64,000 bases of DNA from contig NZ_BBOJ01000014.1 in assembly GCF_000974445.1 (NCBI RefSeq), positions 372,001-436,000 on the forward strand. Direction: 5' to 3'. Below the pieces are notes generated by a model, which saw only the letters and a program-made list of their open reading frames with translations, searched no databases and was not told the DNA's origin. A program made the position numbers and the translations under genes. This DNA comes from Lentzea aerocolonigenes. Lineage in GTDB: Bacteria > Actinomycetota > Actinomycetes > Mycobacteriales > Pseudonocardiaceae. How positions within the stretch are numbered: the first letter of the stretch is position 1; each line of letters opens with the position of its first letter. Positions 8,613 through 16,943 of the stretch are shown piece by piece.

Positions 8613-9215
8613 ATGGAGGTGCCGAAACACCTGATGCGCACGCAGTCGAGTTCGCCGGAGGCCGTCGCGCCCATCGAGACGGCCGACTGGACGCCGCCCT
8701 CGTGGGACGCCATCGTCCGCGAGCACGCGGACAGGGTCTACCGGCTCGCTTATCGCCTGACCGGCAACCAGCACGATGCCGAGGACCTGACCCAGGAGAC
8801 GTTCATCCGCGTCTTCCGGTCGCTCGCGTCCTACAAGCCGGGCACCTTCGAGGGGTGGCTGCACCGCATCACCACCAACCTCTTCCTCGACATGGCTCGC
8901 CGTCGCAGCCGTGTCCGCATGGAGGCGCTGCCCGAGGACAACGACCGCCTCGAGGGTGACGACCTGTCCCCCGAGGAGATCTACGACGAGAACCACCTGG
9001 ATCCCGATCTGCAGGCCGCGCTGGACGAGCTCCCGCCGGAGTTCCGCGCCGCTGTGGTCCTGTGTGACGTGGAAGGTCTCTCCTACGAGGAGATCGGCGC
9101 CACGCTTGGGGTGAAGATGGGTACCGTGAGGAGCAGGATCCATCGGGGCCGCCAGGCTCTGAAGGTCGCGCTCGAACGCCGTCGTCAGGAATCGTTGCTG
9201 GAGGACTCTGCATGA
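8613..9215 (+). CDS. sigE: ECF RNA polymerase sigma factor SigE
   Basis: This extracytoplasmic function sigma factor has region 2 at about residues 35-105 ([20 protein letters not shown] and the -10 recognition helix) and region 4 at about 135-190 ([20 protein letters not shown]). The sequence is very close to mycobacterial SigE in the conserved parts. The ATG at 8613 lies downstream of an ECF promoter. An in-frame GTG at 8451 would add 54 residues, and an ATG at 8634 has GGAGGTG 11 nt before it, so several starts are possible, as is known for mycobacterial sigE. The stop overlaps the start of rseA (ATGA), so the sigma and anti-sigma factors are translationally coupled. Confidence 0.93.
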   Translation: MEVPKHLMRTQSSSPEAVAPIETADWTPPSWDAIVREHADRVYRLAYRLTGNQHDAEDLTQETFIRVFRSLASYKPGTFEGWLHRITTNLFLDMARRRSRVRMEALPEDNDRLEGDDLSPEEIYDENHLDPDLQAALDELPPEFRAAVVLCDVEGLSYEEIGATLGVKMGTVRSRIHRGRQALKVALERRRQESLLEDSA

Positions 9216-9742
9216 CCGACCTCCGTGGTTGGGGCCTGCCTGAGCAGCACCTCTTGCCGGACGCCGTGGTCGCGTTCGTGGACGGAGAACTGTCCTCGAC
9301 CGCCCACGAGCGAGCTTCAGCGCACATCCAGCGCTGCGGCTTCTGCGCGTTCGAGACCTACACCCAGCAGCAGGCGCGCGCTGCCGTGCGCACCGCGTCG
9401 GCGCCGACGGCGTCGGCGTCGTTGCTGGACAGGCTCGGTGCCATCCCGCAGGAGGTCGACCTGCCGTCCGCTCCGGACGGGCTCGCGATCACCGAGGACG
9501 GTCAGTTCGTCGCCGTGCAGCGCACGGACAAGCCCGCGTTCGGCTCCGGGCCGGTGCTGGGCTCTTCCAGACCTCTGGGCAGCAACGGCTGGTTCAGCGG
9601 CCGTCGTGCCCGCCAGGGTGCCGGGGTCGTCGTGAGCGGCATGCTGCTCGGCGCCCTCGCTTTCACCACCCCTGAGAGCGAAGCGCCTCCCGCGCCCTCC
9701 GCTCCGCAGAACGCCGGCGCGGTCTTCGCGACCACCCCCTGA
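9212..9742 (+). CDS. rseA: Anti-sigma-E factor RseA (zinc-binding ZAS type)
   Basis: The 176-residue anti-sigma factor has an N-terminal ZAS domain with the H-x3-C-x2-C signature in AHIQRCGFC at about residues 38-46. This domain holds SigE inactive. A hydrophobic stretch near residues 132-147 ([14 protein letters not shown]) could be a membrane segment. The family is released by redox change or regulated proteolysis. The gene overlaps sigE by 4 nt and is followed by htrA, giving the sigma/anti-sigma/protease order found in mycobacteria. Confidence 0.9.
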   Translation: MTDLRGWGLPEQHLLPDAVVAFVDGELSSTAHERASAHIQRCGFCAFETYTQQQARAAVRTASAPTASASLLDRLGAIPQEVDLPSAPDGLAITEDGQFVAVQRTDKPAFGSGPVLGSSRPLGSNGWFSGRRARQGAGVVVSGMLLGALAFTTPESEAPPAPSAPQNAGAVFATTP

Positions 9743-9807
9743 CAGTCATTTCACTGTTCGTGAGGCAGGCTGTAACTCAGCACTCCTAGCGGAAAATTCG
9801 GGGAGAG

Positions 9808-11328
9808 ATGAGCCAGCAGTCGCCCAACGGCCAGACGCCCACGCCCGTTTCCGGAGTGGACGACGGAGCGCACCGCAGGCTCCGGCCACGCCCCCTGGTG
9901 CAGCCGCCGGTCGACCCCGCGTACGCCTCCGCCTTCGGCCGCCCGGACGGTGTGGCAGGCGCGTTCGCCACGCGTGACGTGCCCGTGCCCGCCGTGCAGT
10001 CGGCGCCGCCGCCTCCCGAGTCCCTCGCGACCGCGTTCGGCCGTCAGGGCTCGTCGGAGCTGTTGCAACGTCCGCCGCAGCCCGTCTCCGACCCCGATCC
10101 CGACATCGACCCGGTGTTCTGGGGCGACAAGCCGGCGGGTGACCCGTGGCGCGACCCGGCCTCCGGTGCCGTGATCGGTCCGCCCGCCGTCGGCGAGGAC
10201 CCGCCGGGCGAACCTGAGAAGAAACCCGAGCCGGGTCCGCAGCTGAGCGTTCCCGAGCTGATCTTCGGCCGTCGCGTGAAGCCGACCGCGCTCGCGCTGC
10301 TGCTGACCGTCGCGCTCCTCGTGGGCGCCGCCGGTGGCCTGGTCGGCTGGCTGATCGGACGCGCGGGCAACCCGCTGACCGACTCGACCGTGACCCTGGC
10401 CGAGATCGAGCAGGGCAAGGAACGTCCGGCCGGATCGATCTCCGACATCGCCAAGCGCGTGACGCCCAGCGTCGTGTCGATCGAGTTCAAAGGCGCCAAC
10501 GTCGCGGGCGTCGGCTCCGGCGTCGTCATCGAGGGCGGCGGCTACATCCTGACCAACGACCACGTGGTCGCCCCGGCGGCGCAGGACTCGTCGGCCAAGC
10601 TCAGCGCCGTCTTCACCGACGGCACGCGCGCCGCGGCCCGCGTCGTCGGCCGCGACCCCAAGACCGACCTCGCGGTCATCAAGGTCGAGGTCACCAACCC
10701 CACGGTCCTGCAGTTCGGCAACTCCGACGAGCTCCAGGTCGGCGACAGCGTGATCGCCATCGGTTCGCCGCTGCAGCTGTCCAACACCGTCACCGAGGGC
10801 ATCGTCTCCGCGCTGCACCGCCCCGTGACGGCGGCGGGTGAGAACGGCGGCCCCCAGGTCACCTACGACGCGATCCAGACCGACGCGGCCATCAACCCAG
10901 GCAACTCGGGCGGCGCGCTGGTCGACTCACGCGGCGCGCTGGTCGGCATCAACTCCTCGATCCGCACCGAGACGGGCGGTTCGGTCGGGCTCGGCTTCGC
11001 GATCTCCGGCAACCAGGCCCGCAAGATCAGCCAGGAGCTGATCCGCAACGGCTCGGTGAAGCACGCGGACATGAACGTCAACGTGAAGTCCGTGTCCGCC
11101 GAGACCTCCGAGGGCGCTCAGGTGCAGAACGTCCCCGCCGGTGGAGCCGCCGCGGCCGCCGGCATCCAGGAGGGCGACGTGATCACCAAGGTCGGCAACC
11201 GCATGGTCCGCAACGCGGCCGAGCTCGTCGTGGCCGTCCGGGAGCACGAGATCGGCCAGACCGTCCAGGTCACGCTGGCCCGCCAAAGCCGCGAGCTGAA
11301 ACTCGACGTGACATTGAAGAGCGACTGA
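9808..11328 (+). CDS. htrA: Membrane-anchored HtrA-family serine protease with PDZ domain
   Basis: The 506-residue protein has a proline-rich cytoplasmic part (1-155), one TM segment (about 160-182, [20 protein letters not shown]), a trypsin-like domain (about 205-400) and a C-terminal PDZ domain (about 410-500). The catalytic triad is visible as His in LTNDHVV, Asp in KTDLAVIKV and Ser in GNSGGALV. It faces the outside of the membrane and degrades or refolds damaged envelope proteins. The ATG start has GGGGAGAG just upstream. It follows sigE-rseA and is probably co-regulated with them. Confidence 0.93.
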   Translation: MSQQSPNGQTPTPVSGVDDGAHRRLRPRPLVQPPVDPAYASAFGRPDGVAGAFATRDVPVPAVQSAPPPPESLATAFGRQGSSELLQRPPQPVSDPDPDIDPVFWGDKPAGDPWRDPASGAVIGPPAVGEDPPGEPEKKPEPGPQLSVPELIFGRRVKPTALALLLTVALLVGAAGGLVGWLIGRAGNPLTDSTVTLAEIEQGKERPAGSISDIAKRVTPSVVSIEFKGANVAGVGSGVVIEGGGYILTNDHVVAPAAQDSSAKLSAVFTDGTRAAARVVGRDPKTDLAVIKVEVTNPTVLQFGNSDELQVGDSVIAIGSPLQLSNTVTEGIVSALHRPVTAAGENGGPQVTYDAIQTDAAINPGNSGGALVDSRGALVGINSSIRTETGGSVGLGFAISGNQARKISQELIRNGSVKHADMNVNVKSVSAETSEGAQVQNVPAGGAAAAAGIQEGDVITKVGNRMVRNAAELVVAVREHEIGQTVQVTLARQSRELKLDVTLKSD

Positions 11329-11333
11329 GAAGT

Positions 11334-11339
11334 AGGCTG
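11334..11339 (+). promoter_or_regulatory. -10 element of a possible separate leaderless tatB transcript
   Basis: TAGGCT ends 6 nt before the tatB GTG. tatB could therefore be made from its own leaderless message as well as by read-through from htrA. Confidence 0.3.
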
Positions 11340-11345
11340 GGACCT

Positions 11346-11720
11346 GTGTTCGACAGCATCGGATGGGTAGAGATCCTCATCATCGTCGTCGCGGGTCTCT
11401 TCATCCTGGGGCCCGAACGCCTGCCGTCCGCCGCGGCCTGGCTCGGCAAGACGGTGCGCCAGGTCCGCGAGTACGCGACGGGCGCGCGCGAACAGCTCAA
11501 GCAGGAGATGGGCCCGGAGTTCGAGCAGCTCCGCAAGCCGCTCGAGGACCTGCGGGAGCTGCGCAACTTCGACCCGAAGCGCGCGGTGACCAAGCACCTG
11601 TTCGACGACCCCGAGCCGACCAAGGCGAACGGCTACCCGACGCCGTCGACGCCGCCCGCGCCGGAGCAGCGGCCGCTGGCGCCTGGTGAGCGTCCGCCGT
11701 ACGACCCGGACGCGACCTGA
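11346..11720 (+). CDS. tatB: Sec-independent translocase subunit TatB
   Basis: The 124-residue protein has the TatA/B fold. It has a short N-terminal TM helix ([20 protein letters not shown], with the conserved GPERLP hinge), an amphipathic helix to about residue 60 and a polar, proline-rich tail. TatB forms the Tat receptor with TatC for folded, twin-arginine substrates. The position after htrA is the same as in mycobacteria. tatC is not in this window. The GTG start is 17 nt after the htrA stop. Confidence 0.92.
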   Translation: MFDSIGWVEILIIVVAGLFILGPERLPSAAAWLGKTVRQVREYATGAREQLKQEMGPEFEQLRKPLEDLRELRNFDPKRAVTKHLFDDPEPTKANGYPTPSTPPAPEQRPLAPGERPPYDPDAT

Positions 11721-11726
11721 TTTTTT

Positions 11727-11749
11727 GGTACGCGGGAGCCCCGCGTACC
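11727..11749. terminator. Perfect hairpin, first of a tandem pair between tatB and mrp
   Basis: GGTACGCGGG, a 3-nt AGC loop and CCCGCGTACC form a perfect 10-bp stem. The site lies between convergent tatB and mrp. A run of six Ts precedes it on the plus strand. Confidence 0.65.
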
Positions 11750-11754
11750 GCACA

Positions 11755-11781
11755 GGGTTACGCGGGGCTCCCGCGTAACCC
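11755..11781. terminator. Perfect hairpin, second of a tandem pair between tatB and mrp
   Basis: GGGTTACGCGGG, a GCT loop and CCCGCGTAACCC form a 12-bp perfect stem. The core is the reverse complement of the first hairpin, so the two can also pair with each other. It is probably a bidirectional transcription stop. Confidence 0.65.
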
Positions 11782-11793
11782 TGAAAGCAGGGG

Positions 11794-12939
11794 TTAGCGG
11801 CCTGCGGGGGAGACGTTCAGCAGGCGGCCCGCAAGGCCGCGCGACTTCACGGTCAGCTTCTTCGCCACATCGCTCAGCACCCCGGCCGCGGGCGAGTCCG
11901 GCACCGCCTGCACGATCGGGGTGCCCGTGTCGCCGTTCTCGCGCAGGCGCGGGTCCAGCGGAACCTGGCCGAGCAGGGGCACCTCGGAGCCGATGGACTT
12001 CGAGAGCGACTCCGCGACGGCCTGGCCGCCGCCGGAACCGAAGACCTCCATGCGCGAACCGTCGGGCATCTCCATCCACGACATGTTCTCGATGACGCCC
12101 GCGACCCGCTGACGGGTCTGCAGCGCGATCGACCCGGCGCGCTCGGCCACCTCGGCGGCGGCCTGCTGCGGGGTGGTGACGACCAGGATCTCGGCGTTCG
12201 GGACCAGCTGGGCCACGGAGATCGCCACGTCGCCGGTGCCGGGCGGCAGGTCGAGCAGCAGCACGTCCAGGTCGCCCCAGAAGACGTCCGCGAGGAACTG
12301 CTGCAGGGCGCGGTGCAGCATCGGGCCGCGCCACACGACGGGGGTGTTGCCCGGCGTGAACATGCCGATCGAGATGACCTTCACGCCGTGCGCCTGCGGC
12401 GGCATGATCATCTTCTCGACCTGGGTGGGTTTGCCGTCGGCGCCCAGCATGCGCGGGATCGAGTGGCCGTAGATGTCCGCGTCGACGATGCCGACCGACA
12501 GGCCGCGCGCCGCCATCGCCACGGCGAGGTTCACCGTGACCGAGGACTTGCCGACGCCGCCCTTGCCGGACGCGACGCAGTACACGCGCGTCAGCGAGCC
12601 CGGCTGGGCGAACGGGATGACGGGCTCCTCGGTGCCGCCGCGCAACGTCTTGCGGAGCTCGGTGCGCTGGGCGTCGCTCATGACGTCCAGGTCGACGCGC
12701 ACGGACGAGACGCCGTCGAGCGCCTCCACGGCCGCGGTCACGTCCTTGGTGATCTTGTCCCGCATCGGGCAGCCCGCGACGGTCAGGAAGACACCCACGA
12801 CCACGGCGCCGTCGGCACCCACCTCGACGTCCTTGACCATGCCGATCTCGGTGATCGGGCGCCGGATCTCGGGGTCCTGCACACCGGAGAGCGCCTTGCG
12901 GACGTCCTCGACGGTGGGGAGGGGCTGCGTGGTGGTCAC
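11794..12939 (-). CDS. mrp: Mrp/ApbC-family iron-sulfur cluster carrier ATPase
   Basis: The 381-residue cytoplasmic P-loop ATPase has an N-terminal MIP18/DUF59 domain (about 8-90) and a ParA/MinD-like ATPase domain. The deviant Walker A is ASGKGGVGKSS at about residue 122, followed by GIVDADIYGHSIPRMLG. The C-terminal part has the DLPPGTGD switch. Such proteins bind and transfer Fe-S clusters. The GTG at 12939 has TAGCAT 6 nt upstream on its strand, suggesting a leaderless message. The mycobacterial counterpart (Rv1229c) lies in the same neighbourhood. Confidence 0.92.
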   Translation of the reverse strand: MTTTQPLPTVEDVRKALSGVQDPEIRRPITEIGMVKDVEVGADGAVVVGVFLTVAGCPMRDKITKDVTAAVEALDGVSSVRVDLDVMSDAQRTELRKTLRGGTEEPVIPFAQPGSLTRVYCVASGKGGVGKSSVTVNLAVAMAARGLSVGIVDADIYGHSIPRMLGADGKPTQVEKMIMPPQAHGVKVISIGMFTPGNTPVVWRGPMLHRALQQFLADVFWGDLDVLLLDLPPGTGDVAISVAQLVPNAEILVVTTPQQAAAEVAERAGSIALQTRQRVAGVIENMSWMEMPDGSRMEVFGSGGGQAVAESLSKSIGSEVPLLGQVPLDPRLRENGDTGTPIVQAVPDSPAAGVLSDVAKKLTVKSRGLAGRLLNVSPAGR

Positions 12940-12945
12940 CCGGCC

Positions 12946-12951
12946 ATGCTA
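12946..12951 (-). promoter_or_regulatory. -10 element of a probable leaderless mrp transcript
   Basis: Minus-strand TAGCAT, then 6 nt, then the GTG of mrp. Confidence 0.4.
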
Positions 12952-13028
12952 CGTCCGGTTCACGCCCGTCCTACCGGCCGGTCACTTTTGACCGGAGGGC
13001 CAGGTCGTAGCCGGGCCGGAGCTGTCCG

Positions 13029-13034
13029 TAACAT
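13029..13034 (+). promoter_or_regulatory. -10 element of a possible leaderless MarR transcript
   Basis: TAACAT lies 8 nt before the GTG at 13043. No Shine-Dalgarno sequence is visible. Confidence 0.35.
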
Positions 13035-13042
13035 CGACGCCC

Positions 13043-13510
13043 GTGCCGGAATCGGGTAGTTCCCGGTTGCCCACCCGTGTCGAGCTAGGGGTGTGGCGAT
13101 CGTTCCTCCGCGCGCATGCACGGATCACGAGGGTCCTCGAGGCCGAACTGATTGCTGAGCAGCGCCTTTCGCTCGCGGCGTACGACGTGCTGGTTCAACT
13201 GGCCGAGACGCCTTCCATGCGCATGCGCATGACTGAACTGGCCGATGCCGTCCTGCTGTCCCGCTCTGGCGTGACCCGCCTGGTGGACCGTCTGGAACGT
13301 GCGGGCCTCGTCGGGCGGGAACGCGCCGACGGTGACGGACGCGGCATCGTGGCCGTGCTCACACCACTTGGTGCCGAGCGCCTGCGCAGTGCCTCCACCA
13401 CCCACCTCGCCGGCGTCGCCGAGCACTTCGGGGAGAGCTTCGGCCCCGGTGAGCTCGAGGCGTTCGGCCGCACCTGTGATCGGCTGGCCGCGGACGACGT
13501 GTTCCCGTGA
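13043..13510 (+). CDS. MarR family transcriptional regulator
   Basis: The 155-residue protein has the MarR winged-helix layout: a first dimerisation helix (about 10-40), the helix-turn-helix at about 60-90 (MTELADAVLLSRSGVTRLVD) and the wing with RADGDGRG. MarR proteins usually repress genes for stress or drug export and respond to small phenolic ligands. The stop overlaps the start of the Nudix gene (GTGA), so the two form an operon, and the regulator may control this operon itself. Confidence 0.88.
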   Translation: MPESGSSRLPTRVELGVWRSFLRAHARITRVLEAELIAEQRLSLAAYDVLVQLAETPSMRMRMTELADAVLLSRSGVTRLVDRLERAGLVGRERADGDGRGIVAVLTPLGAERLRSASTTHLAGVAEHFGESFGPGELEAFGRTCDRLAADDVFP

Positions 13511-13905
13511 TCACGGTGGTGGGACTGGTGCACGTCGAGGCTGGCCGCCTCCTCGTTGTGCGCTCACGCAACAAGAAGGCCTTCTACCTCCCCGGCGGGA
13601 AGATCGAGCCTGGTGAGAGCCCTGCCGAGGCGCTTGTTCGCGAGGTTCGGGAGGAGCTCGGGATCGGGCTGGCACGGCCGGAGGTCCTGAAGCGCTACGT
13701 CGCCCCCGCGTACGGCGAGGGGGAGGGCGCGATGGTCGACATGACCTGTTTCACGGCGTCGCTGCTCGGGACACCGGCACCCACGAGCGAGATCGCCGAG
13801 CTGACGTACGTGACCCGTGACGAGTACCGGGCGCACGTGGAGACGGCGCCCGCGATCCACGAGGTGCTGGACGACCTCGTCGCGAGCGGCCGCGTCAGGC
13901 CGTGA
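13507..13905 (+). CDS. Nudix hydrolase
   Basis: The 132-residue product has a complete Nudix box, GKIEPGESPAEALVREVREE followed by LGI, at about residues 36-58. The box coordinates the metal that hydrolyses nucleoside diphosphate-X substrates. The family member looks like the small MutT/YfcD-type house-cleaning enzymes, but the substrate cannot be read from the sequence. It is coupled to marR by a 4-nt overlap, and its stop lies 6 nt from the convergent DUF1003 gene. Confidence 0.88.
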   Translation: MITVVGLVHVEAGRLLVVRSRNKKAFYLPGGKIEPGESPAEALVREVREELGIGLARPEVLKRYVAPAYGEGEGAMVDMTCFTASLLGTPAPTSEIAELTYVTRDEYRAHVETAPAIHEVLDDLVASGRVRP

Positions 13906-13911
13906 TGCGGC

Positions 13912-14397
13912 TCAGGGCCTGACCTTCCTCAGGTTGTTCTGCTCCTTCACCAGCTTCTCCAGCTCCCCGCGGATGAAGTCGCGCGTCGCCACCTCCCCGA
14001 CGGCCAGCCGCAGCGCCGCCAGCTCACGGGCCAGGAACTCGGTGTCGGCCTTGGTCTGCGCCGCCCGCGCCCGGTCCTCCTCCAGCGACACCCGGTCCCG
14101 GTCGTCCTGCCGGTTCTGCGCGAGCAGGATCAGCGGCGCGGCGTAGGCGGCCTGGGTCGAGAACGCCAGGTTCAGCAGGATGAACGGGTACGGGTCCCAC
14201 TGCAGCGACACCGCGACGAGGTTCACCGTGATCCACGCGACGACGACCAGCGTCTGCCAGAACAGGAACTTGCCGGTGCCGAGGAAGCGCGCGAGGCGTT
14301 CGGAGAACTGACCGAACGCGTCCGGGTCGATGGACAGGCGGAAGCCGCGTGGCTCGCGCGGCTGGTCGAGGCGGCGCCGGGGCAGCAGTTCAGGCAT
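13912..14397 (-). CDS. DUF1003 membrane protein (Rv1231c-like)
   Basis: The 161-residue protein has two central TM helices (about residues 42-62, LFWQTLVVVAWITVNLVAV, and about 68-88, FILLNLAFSTQAAYAAPLIL) followed by the charged NRQDDRDR segment typical of DUF1003. The C-terminal half is probably coiled coil. The start codon lies inside the 3' end of the MgtE-N/CBS gene (8-nt overlap), so the two are co-translated. The function is unknown. The partner suggests a role around divalent cations or membrane stress. Confidence 0.85.
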   Translation of the reverse strand: MPELLPRRRLDQPREPRGFRLSIDPDAFGQFSERLARFLGTGKFLFWQTLVVVAWITVNLVAVSLQWDPYPFILLNLAFSTQAAYAAPLILLAQNRQDDRDRVSLEEDRARAAQTKADTEFLARELAALRLAVGEVATRDFIRGELEKLVKEQNNLRKVRP

Positions 14398-15643
14398 GGC
14401 TCAGTCCCGTCTCGCGCCAGTTGTCCGGCAGCAGGTGGTCCAGCACGTCGTCCACGGTGACCGCGCCGAGCAGGTGCTCGGTCTCGTCGAGGACCGGTGC
14501 GCACACGAGGTTGTAGGTGGCGAAGTAGCGCGTCACGTCGCTCAGCGAGGCGTTCGGCGACAGTCGCGCCATGCTCGTGTCGAGCACGCCGGCGACCAGG
14601 TCGAACGGTGGTTCGCGCAGCAGCCGCTGGATGTGCACGCAGCCGAGGTAGCGGCCGGTCGGGGTCGCGGACGGCGAGCGGCACACGAAGACCATCGACG
14701 CCAGCGCCGGGGTGAGGTCCGGGTTTCGCACGCGTGCCAGCGCTTCCGCGATGGTCGCGTCCGGGGTGAGGATGATCGGTTCCGGCGTCATGAGACCGCC
14801 GGCCGTGTCGAACGAGTACTCGAGCAGCCGCCGGACCGGTTCGGACTCCTCGGGTTCCATCAGCTCCAGCAGCCGGTCCTTGGTGCCCTCGGCCAGCTCG
14901 CCCAGCAGGTCCGCCGCGTCGTCCGGGTTCATCGCCTCCAGGACGTCCGCGGCGCGTTCCTCGTCCAGGTGCGACAGGACGTCCTTCTGGTCCTCTTCGG
15001 ACAGTTCCTCGATGACGTCCGCGAGCCGTTCGTCGTCCAGCGCGTCGGCGACCTCGTAGCGGCGCTTGGGAGGCAGCTCGTGCAGGGCGTTCGCCACGTC
15101 GGCGGCGCGCATGCCCTCGAACACCGCGACCAGCTGCTGCGCGCCCTGCGGCTGACCCGCGATCTCGTTCACGCTGAGCCCGCCGACGTCCTCCCACCGC
15201 CACACCTGCACCGGGCCCTTGAGCCCGAACCTGCCGGTGCGCTCCCGCCCGGCGACGCGGACCACGCGCCAGTCGCGGGTGCGGGTCAGCTCCATCGCGG
15301 CGTCCACGACGACCGCCGTGCCACCGTCGGCGAGCTCGATCTTGGCGTCGAGCAGCTCGCCGATCACCATCACCTCGTTGACGCGCTGGTGGAACGGCCG
15401 CAGGTTCACCGATCCCGTCGCGAGCGTCACGGCGTTCGGCTCGATCGAGGTGAGCCGCAGCATCGGCACGAAGATCCGCCGGCGCGTCACCAGCTCGACG
15501 ACGAGGCCCAGCACGCGCGGCGGCTGGCGGTCGATCCGGAGGCTGATCACGACGTCGCGGGCCTTGCCGACGGGTTCGCCGTCGGGACCGAACACGGGGA
15601 GTCCGGCCAGCTGAGCGATGTAAACCCGGTTCACAGCCACCAC
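14390..15643 (-). CDS. MgtE N-domain / CBS-pair cytoplasmic protein (Rv1232c-like)
   Basis: The 417-residue protein lacks the TM domain of true MgtE channels. It has a PRC-barrel-like N-terminus (about 1-75, with a second barrel to about 150), the MgtE N-terminal helical repeat (about 165-280, with LSHLDEERAADVLEAMNPDD) and two CBS domains (about 285-410). In MgtE these parts sense Mg2+ and nucleotides and gate the channel, so here they may act as a free sensor or partner. The downstream DUF1003 gene overlaps by 8 nt. The mycobacterial order is the same. Confidence 0.85.
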   Translation of the reverse strand: MVAVNRVYIAQLAGLPVFGPDGEPVGKARDVVISLRIDRQPPRVLGLVVELVTRRRIFVPMLRLTSIEPNAVTLATGSVNLRPFHQRVNEVMVIGELLDAKIELADGGTAVVVDAAMELTRTRDWRVVRVAGRERTGRFGLKGPVQVWRWEDVGGLSVNEIAGQPQGAQQLVAVFEGMRAADVANALHELPPKRRYEVADALDDERLADVIEELSEEDQKDVLSHLDEERAADVLEAMNPDDAADLLGELAEGTKDRLLELMEPEESEPVRRLLEYSFDTAGGLMTPEPIILTPDATIAEALARVRNPDLTPALASMVFVCRSPSATPTGRYLGCVHIQRLLREPPFDLVAGVLDTSMARLSPNASLSDVTRYFATYNLVCAPVLDETEHLLGAVTVDDVLDHLLPDNWRETGLSHA

Positions 15644-15658
15644 AGTGACCAGGCTAGA

Positions 15659-16498
15659 TCAGGTTCTGGCCGCCCACCGGGCGATCTCGGCGCAGAAGAC
15701 CGCAAAGTCCTCCAAGTCCTCTTCCAGGCACCACACCCAGTTCGCGACCGCCCGGTAGAGCGTCCAGTCCCGCGCCTTCGCCACGTCGAGCTCGCCGGCG
15801 TCGCAGATCGCGAGGAAGCGGTCGGTCAGGCCCTTGCGGCCGTCGAGCTCGTCGAACCTGTTCCACAGCAACGGGATCACGCTGTACTCGCGATCACCGG
15901 ACAGCGGCTTCGGGTCGATCATCAACCACGGTTCGCGGTCGCCGCGCAGCACGTTCAGGAAGTGCAGGTCCTCGTTCACCAGCGTGGTGCCCATGGTCCT
16001 GGTGTCGGCAACATCACGTGCGGCGTCGAACAGTGCGCGCGGGATCGCGGGGTGATCCCGCAGCTCGCCCTCGAACCGGCGGATCTCGGCGGGCGCGGTC
16101 AGGTCGCGGTGACGGCGCAGCAGCCCGCAGATCACCCCGATCGCCTTGTCGATCGGCTCGTCGTCCAGCGAGTGCGTGTGGTCGAGGCGTTCGAGCAGCA
16201 ACGCGCCGAGCTCCTCGTCGTGGTCGAGCAGCCGCACCGCGCCGTCGCCGTTGTAGAGGCGCAGGGCCAGCGGTTCGTTCTCGGTTTCCTCGCCGACCCA
16301 GGTGATCTTGAGGGCCGCCGGGTGGCCGTCGGCCTGGCGGACCGGGAGCACGATGGCGCACATCCCGTTCATCAGCGGCCCGTCCGGGGTCAGCCGCCAC
16401 CGCGCGCACGCCTTGGTGGCGAGCTTCGGCAGTGAGGCCACCCACTCGTCGGCACGTTCGCCGAGAGCCTTTCCGAAGCCTTCCGGAACCGTGATCAT
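15659..16498 (-). CDS. APH(6)/hydroxyurea-type phosphotransferase family protein
   Basis: The 279-residue protein matches the aminoglycoside/hydroxyurea antibiotic resistance kinase family. The catalytic loop is VNEDLHFLNVL at about residue 183 (usual HGDLHxxN), and the metal-binding DPK of the family is MIDPKPLSGD at about 203. The first catalytic-loop residues differ from the HGD form: the histidine is replaced by asparagine (N-E-D), but Asp and Asn needed for catalysis are present. It may phosphorylate streptomycin-like compounds or an unknown substrate. The start is fixed by a 4-nt ATGA overlap with the upstream PNPOx-like gene. Confidence 0.82.
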   Translation of the reverse strand: MITVPEGFGKALGERADEWVASLPKLATKACARWRLTPDGPLMNGMCAIVLPVRQADGHPAALKITWVGEETENEPLALRLYNGDGAVRLLDHDEELGALLLERLDHTHSLDDEPIDKAIGVICGLLRRHRDLTAPAEIRRFEGELRDHPAIPRALFDAARDVADTRTMGTTLVNEDLHFLNVLRGDREPWLMIDPKPLSGDREYSVIPLLWNRFDELDGRKGLTDRFLAICDAGELDVAKARDWTLYRAVANWVWCLEEDLEDFAVFCAEIARWAART

Positions 16499-16833
16499 GC
16501 GCTGAACTCCAAGCGGTACACGGCATCCCACTCCGGCTTGGTGTTGAGGCGTGCTGTTCTCAGCGCCTGAGCCGTCTCCTCGTCCGGCTCGGTCAGGTGC
16601 GCGACGGCCTGAGCGTCGATGAGGTGCGAGTGCGTGCTGGGGGAGCGGACGGTCACCGTGACCTGTGCCTGGTCGGTCAGGCCGGGCACCTGCTGCTCGG
16701 TGCCGCCGGTGATGACCCAGAGCGCGTCGTCACGCCAGTGCGCGTGCACGAGACGGGGTTCGTGGCCGGGCGAGGTGATCCACACGGCCGCCGCCTTGCG
16801 CAGCGCCGCGTCCAGAACTCGAGTGATCTCCAC
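16495..16833 (-). CDS. Pyridoxamine 5'-phosphate oxidase-fold protein
   Basis: The 112-residue product has the split-barrel pattern of flavin/F420-binding PNPOx-like proteins: a strand with RLVHAHWRDDALWVITGG, a dimer-interface strand with AQVTVTVRSPSTHSHLIDAQ and a helix before the last strand. It is small even for the family and may bind a flavin as a dimer. It is the first gene of a two-gene operon with the APH-like gene (4-nt overlap). Confidence 0.65.
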   Translation of the reverse strand: MEITRVLDAALRKAAAVWITSPGHEPRLVHAHWRDDALWVITGGTEQQVPGLTDQAQVTVTVRSPSTHSHLIDAQAVAHLTEPDEETAQALRTARLNTKPEWDAVYRLEFSA

Positions 16834-16943
16834 CGGTTCAGCCTGCCAGGCTTTGTGAGACCGGACTCAGCGAATATGCGCCCGGAGATGATGCGTGCCA
16901 CTGTGGCGCACATAGTTACCGGCCGGTACGAGGAGGTACCCCA

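Noticed and set aside
14330-16435. 701-residue plus-strand frame
   Set aside because: Antisense to the MgtE-N/CBS and APH-like genes; shadow composition.
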